DNA from: Ramazzottius varieornatus
Taxonomy: Eukaryota > Tardigrada > Eutardigrada > Parachela > Ramazzottiidae
Length of the DNA stretch: 64,000 nt
Reading direction: 5' to 3'
Assembly (NCBI GenBank): GCA_001949185.1
Contig: BDGG01000002.1
Coordinates: forward strand, 8,665,990-8,729,989
Shown here: piece by piece, positions 57,548-64,000 of the stretch
Layout of the letters: each line of letters begins with the position of its first letter
How positions within the stretch are numbered: position 1 is the first letter of the stretch
Program-made: the position numbers and the translations under genes
Notes under the pieces: generated by a model
Seen by the model: the letters and a program-made list of their open reading frames with translations, nothing else
What the model was told of the DNA's origin: nothing
Databases searched by the model: none

Positions 57548-60500
57548 CTATTCCACACGTACTATCCAGAAAGTTTCACCAGAGACAGAGCAAGTAGTGG
57601 GGTTGCCTTGCATCACTGGCATCAGGCTCGGTCGAAAACTCGGATTACCGGTGCGTTTGCGACCCTCCAAGCGGCCAAACTTTTCGGAATCGATGATCCA
57701 CCAGCTTTGGTTTGCTGTATCATATGCTCTGCAAACAAAATCCACCAACCTGACGAATGCCTCAACTATTTAAAGTATGATTTGTAACTACTACTTCTTT
57801 ACCTGGCATGGACGAACTTGATGCTTAACAGCAGCCCGGACACTATGATCAACAGACAGGCGGCTGTCACTGAAGCAGCAACCGTCGTCTTTGAGGCGAC
57901 ATCTGCCGAACAAAAAAAACTGTAACTAGCGATTGGAACTGATGCTTTTCAATCGACAGTTTTGTAAGCAGTACCGTGGCATAAGTCGTTTCTGAAGCCA
58001 CACCGGGGAATGTCCGGTGGTGGATTCCCCGTTGGGTTCACCCACAACGCTGCCAGAGTAGGGCGTGTCACAGTTAGACGATCGGTGATGACCTCATATC
58101 TCCAAGTCTCCTGCAATGGAAATCAGGCTGGCTATGATCGACGTAATATGGAATGAGTGTGCTCGTCAAAGTTCTCAACGCACAAGAAGTGATCCATTGG
58201 CTGGCTCCATGCGGAAGAACTGGACATCATTCATGCGAAGACCTTTGTCGTTAAGGATTACGGGTCGCGCCGGATATTCAAAACGTCTGTTCCTAAACCT
58301 TTGCGCGAACTTCCACCCACTGACACCACCCCTTTCTACTTCGTCGTAGCTTTCGTTTAGTACCTGTCAGGGAAATTTTCGTCTTTTCATCGTAGTACAG
58401 TACAATGTAGAATAGGATCCGGACCAGGGATCTTACCGCAGCGAACACTTCGTAAGCCTCGTAGACGGAGATCGCCAGGTCGTTAAACTGCAGCAAGAAA
58501 ATCAGGTGCTTTAGAAAATCGTTCTAGCCAGCGCAGAGTTTCAACTTTCAAGTTCCACAGAATAACTAACCCTTTGGTCTCCTTTCATAGATCTGTTGAA
58601 CTTTGCACGCGTGGTATCCGATATTAGGTCTATGATGTCCGTGATCTTCTCCCAATCGGGATTCGGATTGACTACCTCGATCACCGATCGGAAGCCTTCA
58701 TAGGCTTCCTGCACCAAAAGACAAACAGCAACACCATCTATGCATATGTCCCTTCACTCTGCTCCACCCTGCGGTATCTACAAACCTCATCGTCTACGTC
58801 GGAATTCTGCCATGTGAAAGAGCCAAGGGTCGGAACTTGGGTCGTCTGCGAGCTGATGTAGACCTGCAACAACGATGGGTGAAATCGTATGCTATTTTTC
58901 CAGTCGTTAATAAGGTTGGTTAAATAGTAGTGTCCCCACTTACATAACTTCCGTCAGTCATGTTGAGACGATGTGCTGCCACCTGCAACGAGCTCATTAG
59001 TAAGTAACCAGGTCGCAAGCACACGTTTCTACGACGCACTGTACATGCTCGTACAAAAATGAGTTTAGCGATTTCAAAATAGCCAAAAAGGAGGGAGATG
59101 GAACTATATGTGGGAGTTCAGAGAGAGCTGAGAAATAGAGTGTGTCTACTGCAGTGGTACAGTGTCTATTGCCTCTGCTGAAATTTCTTTGAAACAAATC
59201 CCTCGAAAGAGATTTCTTCATGCTAAGTGTCTCTTTTGGATCAGTGGTGTTTTTGTAGGGAGAACGCCCTTTATGCCGCTCATTTTCAGTTTCAAAAGAT
59301 GTAAAAGAAGCAAAAAGAATCCTAGCATAAGCTAGACTTGCTGGTTACGAGTATCTGTGGTTAATACAACTAGGGAGTTCACTATCTTCTCATTTCAGCT
59401 GTTGTTTGATTACTTGAAAATACGGGTTTTACCGCACCGGCGGCTGGAGGTTCAGACCCAGTCGAAATTCAAGCTTTTTGCCAGATTTCCCGTTGTTTTG
59501 CGCGTTCCGGTAGGCAGCCGACTTTTATCGGAAAAACATAGTACTGTTGGTAGCGCACGCCAACAGCAGCTCAACATGTGCGAGGGCGCGGACACACTCC
59601 CTTGGATACAGCGGATTCGTGCGGATCCGTCCATCTCTCTAATTGTGCAGTATGTCTGATAGGAATAGCTGCTAGCCAAATCTCTTTTTTCAGCTCGTTC
59701 CGCGCTGCCAGATGTATCTATGAGAGTAACTTTATTTCGTGCGAGACGTGGCCTGGCCTACCATAATGCTTCTGACAAATGCTGGCAGAGTGACGATGAT
59801 TACCACTGTAACAGGAAAAAATGACTTTAGTAAATTTGAAGGACAAACATTTCCGCAGCTAAAAATTTTTATTTGCAGGAAAAAGTACTGGCCTCGGCTT
59901 AGCTGCTGTACTTTTCGCAGCACAGTAAAATAGTCGTTGGCGATATTGCTCTTGGAATCAAAGGGGACGAGGTGAAGCTGAAAGTCTCCCACGGCGGCAT
60001 CCAACTTGCGTTTGATGGTGTTACAGGATATGACGTAAAAGGTGCTGAGGGCGCCAAACTGAGAAAGACTGTCGCAGAGGATGGAGACAATTCGCCATCG
60101 ATGCTTTCTCAAGAATAGTTGTACAGCGATGGAAATAGAACGGTGGTCCACAGTGGGAAATGTGGTAACTGTTGGGTATCTTCGTTTATCCGCCAACGAC
60201 GGATCACTGCCCAGACTACGAATACACTTTCTAGCTCCTAAGCTCGGACAGTAAACGTCACCAGTGCACGAAGGTCAACATACCTGGAAAACAACGGGAC
60301 ATTCCACTCTGAAACCAGAAGACCAGACCACCTTACCACCTTTCCACGTACGATACCGGTCGCTAACCAAAAAGGTAACGCAACGGACAATGAACAATGT
60401 GCCCATACCTCTCGCAAAATCGCCGAGCACAGTTATTTCCAGACTGCATCCTGGAGAGAAAAAAAGGCGTAGGTAGAGAGGCAAGACGAAAGAGCTCGGT

Positions 60501-61743
60501 CACTATGGTGAAACACCAGACTTCTAGCTAACAAGAAGATTATGCCTGTCCCCATCTCTTGCTGGTCAAACTGTCCGGGCAAAACGATGGACCAGACCAT
60601 CTTCTGCGATCTGAGCCGGGAAGTCAAATCCCGCGACGACACTGATCAAGCTCATTACCCGGAAGTAACGGATCTAAACTACTGCACCAACATACGCTCT
60701 TTGGTTGCGAGCTTGATTGAAGAGATCGTAATTCAGCCGATCAGCTGTTTTTTCAGATTGTAAGTGCATGTCCTGTTATGGCGCATCTTCCAGTGTGTTT
60801 TGGCACGCTGTTCGGTCATCCTGTTAATCAGCTGCTCAACTTGTATCGAATTTCTTCTGCCAACACTCCCAATCAAAGAGCCTTACGTCACTGCAGCAGA
60901 TTGGACCGGTCAATAAACGTCTATTTCAGAGTCCTGTGATCTAATCCAGGATCGTCGCGGGATTTAGCTTCCCAGCTCAGCTTCAAGTAGAGAGTCTGTT
61001 CTACTGTTTCGCCGCGATAGCTTGGCCAGCAAGAGTTGGGGACAAGCATAATATCCTTGTAAGCATCTGCTGCAAATTTCGTCCGTTCAGGCGTGAGAAG
61101 TGTGCTTCATACTTCACAGAGAAAACGGAGGTATGGTATGATGAAGGACCCGCACAACGGGCGTGTTTTGCGTCCAGACAACTACCAGTTCGTAGGCTAA
61201 ATGTACAGTAGTTGATCCGATAACCAGAGGGAGCTCACCTGGGCAGAAAAGCACCGACAAGCCGGTCGACGGACTCCCAGCCAAAATTTCGGAGATATTG
61301 TGGGATATCAAGGGAACGGTGAGGGCTCCGTCGGGGCAAGTGACTTTACTGGTACTGTAAAGTGCATAACGAGAGACGTTGGCAAAGGCTCTTGGGTACA
61401 GTTCCTGCATCTTCACAAAGGCCACTTCGAAGACAGGAGCGGAGGCACTGTAGCCTATGGAAAAGTTAAAGTTTAATTACCGGCTACTTCCAGCATTCTG
61501 CGCTTCAAGCTGATTATCTCAGACTGCTCATAAAGAAGGAAGGTACAGTATATAGGGGTCGAAACTGTAAACATACATACCGTAAAACGGATTGTCACTG
61601 TTGATCACTGTGATAATTTGGACGTCCAAACCCACTGTTCCATTGAAGAGGCAGCCAAAAACTTGAAAAAAAGTAAATGCAACGTGCAAGTATTTATGGA
61701 AGAATAAGAAAAATGTATTAGCTCTACTCTGGTACGCCGACAT
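57548..61743 (-). CDS. Natriuretic-peptide-receptor-like protein lacking kinase and cyclase domains
   Basis: ATG at 61743 (signal region MSAYQSRANTFFLFF then FTFFQVFG); exon 1 61743-61581, exon 2 61454-61239 (YSASAPVFEVAFVKMQELYP). Later pieces: DKRRYPTVTTFPTVDHRSIS (about 60195), WRIVSILCDSLSQFGA, IREMDGSARIRCIQGS (about 59650), VAAHRLNMTDGSY (about 58985-58945), EAYEGFRSVIEV (about 58710), FNDLAISVYEAYEVFAA (about 58490-58440) and DIPRCGFRNDLCH (about 58000-57960). A transmembrane exon (SVTAACLLIIVSGLLLSIKF, about 57880-57820) and a last exon (SWWIIDSEKFGRLEGRKRTG, juxtamembrane-like) end at a TAG at 57548. This gives an NPR-C-like layout: ectodomain, one TM, short tail. Some middle exons are only approximately placed; a further 3' exon cannot be excluded. 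Confidence 0.75.
59045..59250 (+). repeat. Dispersed repeat copy in an intron of the NPR-like gene
   Basis: Collinear with 25360-25560 (see that entry). It lies between the SARIRCIQGS and HRLNMTDGSY exons. Confidence 0.6.
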
Positions 61744-62519
61744 TGTCGGCAACCTCTTGTCCAGAAAGCTCTGCGGCTGACATGTAACTGCGGAAGAATC
61801 CCGCACTTATATGTCGGCCAGACTATAGATCAGCGTTACGGGAACGTTGGGGCTTCTGATACTGCAGGATCATCCATGCCCAAGTTCCAATATCTTCCAA
61901 GATCGTTACACTGCTGCTTGTGAGACAAGCAGACCATTCGAGTGGAGTCTTCCTTGTGAATATTGACAATATTGGGAGGAACTTTATCGACCCTATTGTT
62001 TAGACTATGCTTTCAGAGTCTTAATCAATGAGGTCTGCTTCTCTGCACGATGCGCACTCTGACGTTGTGTTTCAGGTAGGTCCTTGTTTTCAGCAGAGAA
62101 TCTGAGAATACATCACGCTAAGTGATCCTCTCTTCCCTTTTCGCATCTACAGTGGTTTATGATACTGACAATCCCATTGCGTTTACTACTGCTAAGTGTC
62201 ACAGCAGAGAATCAAGATATATGGGTAGCTGCGGCACGTTCCCAGTACAATCAATTCTGCTTCCTAAGCGTTTTTTGACTTGAAGTTGTTGGGAATATCA
62301 AGGGGCATCGTGCGGTAAGGTGCCGTACCTCGCCGTGGTTCAAAGTCTCTGAAAATGTTCGCCCTTGTGGGAAGACACTCTGGAAAGTTTCAGGGGTAAC
62401 CACTAACTGAAACCCCTTCCAGGGGGTTGGATGTCAGAACGACTACCTACGCACTTTCATGCTGCATGACGTTATCCTAACTTCAAAACTTTCTGAGTGA
62501 AAAATTAGAATCCCTTCAG
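61744..62519. other. Upstream region of the NPR-like gene, no recognised gene
   Basis: No coding exon or repeat seen before the repeat copy at 62520. Confidence 0.45.
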
Positions 62520-62690
62520 ACTTTTCCGATGTAGCCATCTGACCACTGGTCAGACGGCCAAATGGACTTCACCATCGTGTTCCGCGATGTCTGCTACGTA
62601 AGATAGCGTTGGCACTTCAACTTTGCCCTTGGGGTCCTAAAACTTAAAACTGGTTTCCTGAACGATTTGGTCAGAGGTCGGTTGTACTGG
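62520..62690 (+). repeat. Dispersed repeat copy (partner of 12515-12700)
   Basis: Shares CATCTGACCACTGGTCAGA, GGCCAAATG, AACTTTGCCCTTGGGGTCC and TTTCCTGAACGATTTGG-like blocks with the inverted copy at 12515-12700. Confidence 0.6.
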
Positions 62691-62719
62691 GAATGGGCCG
62701 CAGCTACCCATAAAGTACA

Positions 62720-62823
62720 TGCAGTGTTGAAAATGCATTCCATCCTGAGGTCATGTGATCCGCTTACGAATAGTTAATGTCCTGAAATCACGTGACCTCC
62801 GGATGGAATGTATTTTTTACACT
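62720..62823. mobile_element. About 104-bp palindromic element
   Basis: CAGTGTTGAAAATGCATTCC and CTGAGGTCATGTGAT on the left pair with ATCACGTGACCTCCGGATGG and GTATTTTTTACACTG on the right. The spacer is about 30 bp. Target duplication not seen. Confidence 0.65.
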
Positions 62824-63066
62824 GTATATATAGTATATGATATTTGATTGCTTGTTGAGATGACATGCAGTTTTGATGCAGTAGAATTGCAAAACCTCAT
62901 ACAACAGACCAGGCTTTTTTGCAGCGCCGAAGAGCGTGCTGGCTCGAACCCTAATGCCGCCAATCAGTATTGACAATACCGCAAAGCCCAATGCAATTGG
63001 GTAGGTCAATGCACGCGATGGAAGCGTTCAATGTAACGTAATGTTGAGTCCTTCACCGTGGACGAA

Positions 63067-63096
63067 CAGCAGTATACGTGGCCACGTATACTGCTG
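63067..63096. repeat. Perfect 30-bp palindrome
   Basis: CAGCAGTATACGTGG is followed with no spacer by CCACGTATACTGCTG. The centre contains overlapping TACGTGGCCACGTA sites. Confidence 0.9.
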
Positions 63097-63702
63097 AACC
63101 ATACTTATATACACCTATATACATCAGCGCATTCCATTTTGGACAAATCACTCAGACACGATTACATCCATTCGGTACAGCCAGGGACAACCTGTAAAAC
63201 CAGCCAGCGAACGATGCAAACTCGGCTCTGGCTACCACGTGACGATCTAGTGATAAATGAGAAGCTAATGTTCGATATATAGATGGCTTGTGTTTCTTCA
63301 ATGAAAAAAGGTTCGGTGCAGGCTTCGATCTGGCACTATGTGATCTGGGCGCATGGGTGAGCAGGACAATAGAGAGGTTGATACGGAACTCGAGCAGTGT
63401 AAGAAATCGGAGTAGCGTGAGAGCCTGGCACTGCCCACTCCTTACTGTACTCGGAAGAGGTCAAGACTCGCTACTTAGTGCACTCGACTACCGTAATTAT
63501 TCCTCGGAGTTTTCCCAAAACATCCATTTTTTGTTCCTACGTGATTTTAGAGGAATCTCTAAAATCATAGAATTTTGGATTGAGTACTAGTGTGGGATAA
63601 AATTAAAATTCAGCTCTAGTTAGCAAAGCAAAAACGAGATCGACGAGACGACCCCAAAAGCTACGGTTAAAAGGTAAGTCAACTCAAGTAACTTGCTAAC
63701 GC

Positions 63703-64000
63703 TACGAAGTAAACGACATAATTCGGGCATAGTGGTTTTCCACTCGTAATTTGGGCATATTTTTTCTCACCTCCTGCTGCGTGTAACGAACTGCTTTTTA
63801 TTTCGTGAGGTAGACTGATCCCTTTTTTCGAGATTTTAATAGGTTTGAGAACGACAAAGCGTTGTGAATCACGGGAATCCGGTCTGGGAGAAAGATGGAT
63901 CTGTTCAATGTTAAAAAGCCAAGTGGCGTATCAACAGGCGTACAATGAGAGATGAATCAAGCGTTGACGATCATTTTCAAACTTTTCGCGTTGCCCGAAT
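63703..64000 (+). repeat. Dispersed repeat copy, continues past the window edge
   Basis: Collinear with 40515-40850, including AACGACAAAGCGTTGTGAATC, GAGAGATGAATCAAGCGTTG and CTTTTCGCGTTGCCCGAAT. Confidence 0.85.

Noticed and set aside
1-64000. tRNA or rRNA genes, bacterial contamination or horizontally acquired operons
   Set aside because: I found no tRNA B-box-like sequence with a matching cloverleaf and no rRNA. Introns and metazoan families occur throughout, so contamination is unlikely.

Overview
This is a eukaryotic, metazoan window. Almost every convincing gene is split by short GT-AG introns whose phases match across junctions. The gene set contains no bacterial operons, and the proteins are animal families: receptor guanylate cyclases with ANF-receptor ectodomains, annexins, a WASP-interacting protein (verprolin), a TMEM121-like protein, a Ly6/quiver-like GPI protein, rhodopsin-class GPCRs, an HDAC6-like deacetylase and a CBM14 (peritrophin-A) chitin-binding secreted protein. 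The chitin-binding protein and the multiple receptor cyclases suggest an ecdysozoan; a tardigrade is my best guess, inferred from gene content only. Boundaries below were derived by hand from splice sites, phase and family similarity. For the receptor genes only part of the exons were placed exactly.

Layout. 0-1.65 kb (minus): a two-domain HDAC6-like gene running off the left edge, with an out-of-frame loss of the active-site part of domain 1. 2.86-3.6 kb (minus): CBM14 protein. 5.7-6.0 kb: a near-perfect 281-bp foldback element. 7.16-8.62 kb (plus): Ly6/quiver-like protein. 9.07-10.74 kb (minus): divergent beta-1,3-galactosyltransferase-like protein. 11.9-22.76 kb (minus): two adjacent ANF-receptor genes; the first looks decayed and the second is a full receptor guanylate cyclase whose cyclase domain has lost key catalytic residues. 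An orphan cyclase exon lies at 24.7 kb. 26.73-28.28 kb: a dead Tc1 element with TIRs and TA duplication. 29.68-31.09 kb (plus): secreted N-glycosylated orphan protein. 32.2-36.65 kb (plus): two tandem annexins. 37.0-39.86 kb (minus): WIP/verprolin. 41.1-42.48 kb (plus): TMEM121-like. 43.0-44.0 kb (minus): unknown membrane protein. 45.2-45.88 kb (plus): exons of an unrecognised gene. 46.7-47.3 kb (minus): decayed LINE fragment. 47.8-51.43 kb (plus): tandem pair of class A GPCR genes. 51.88-52.08 kb: hAT-type MITE with 8-bp TSD. 52.53-54.92 kb: a decayed hAT element with 12-bp TIRs and a perfect 8-bp TSD. 57.5-61.74 kb (minus): a third ANF-receptor gene that ends just after its transmembrane segment, like a clearance receptor. 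The right end is repeats.

The main biological theme is a receptor guanylate cyclase family in this window with several states: a full-length pseudo-cyclase, a tail-less receptor, a decayed copy and an orphan exon. The second theme is heavy small DNA-transposon and MITE load, including copies inside gene introns.
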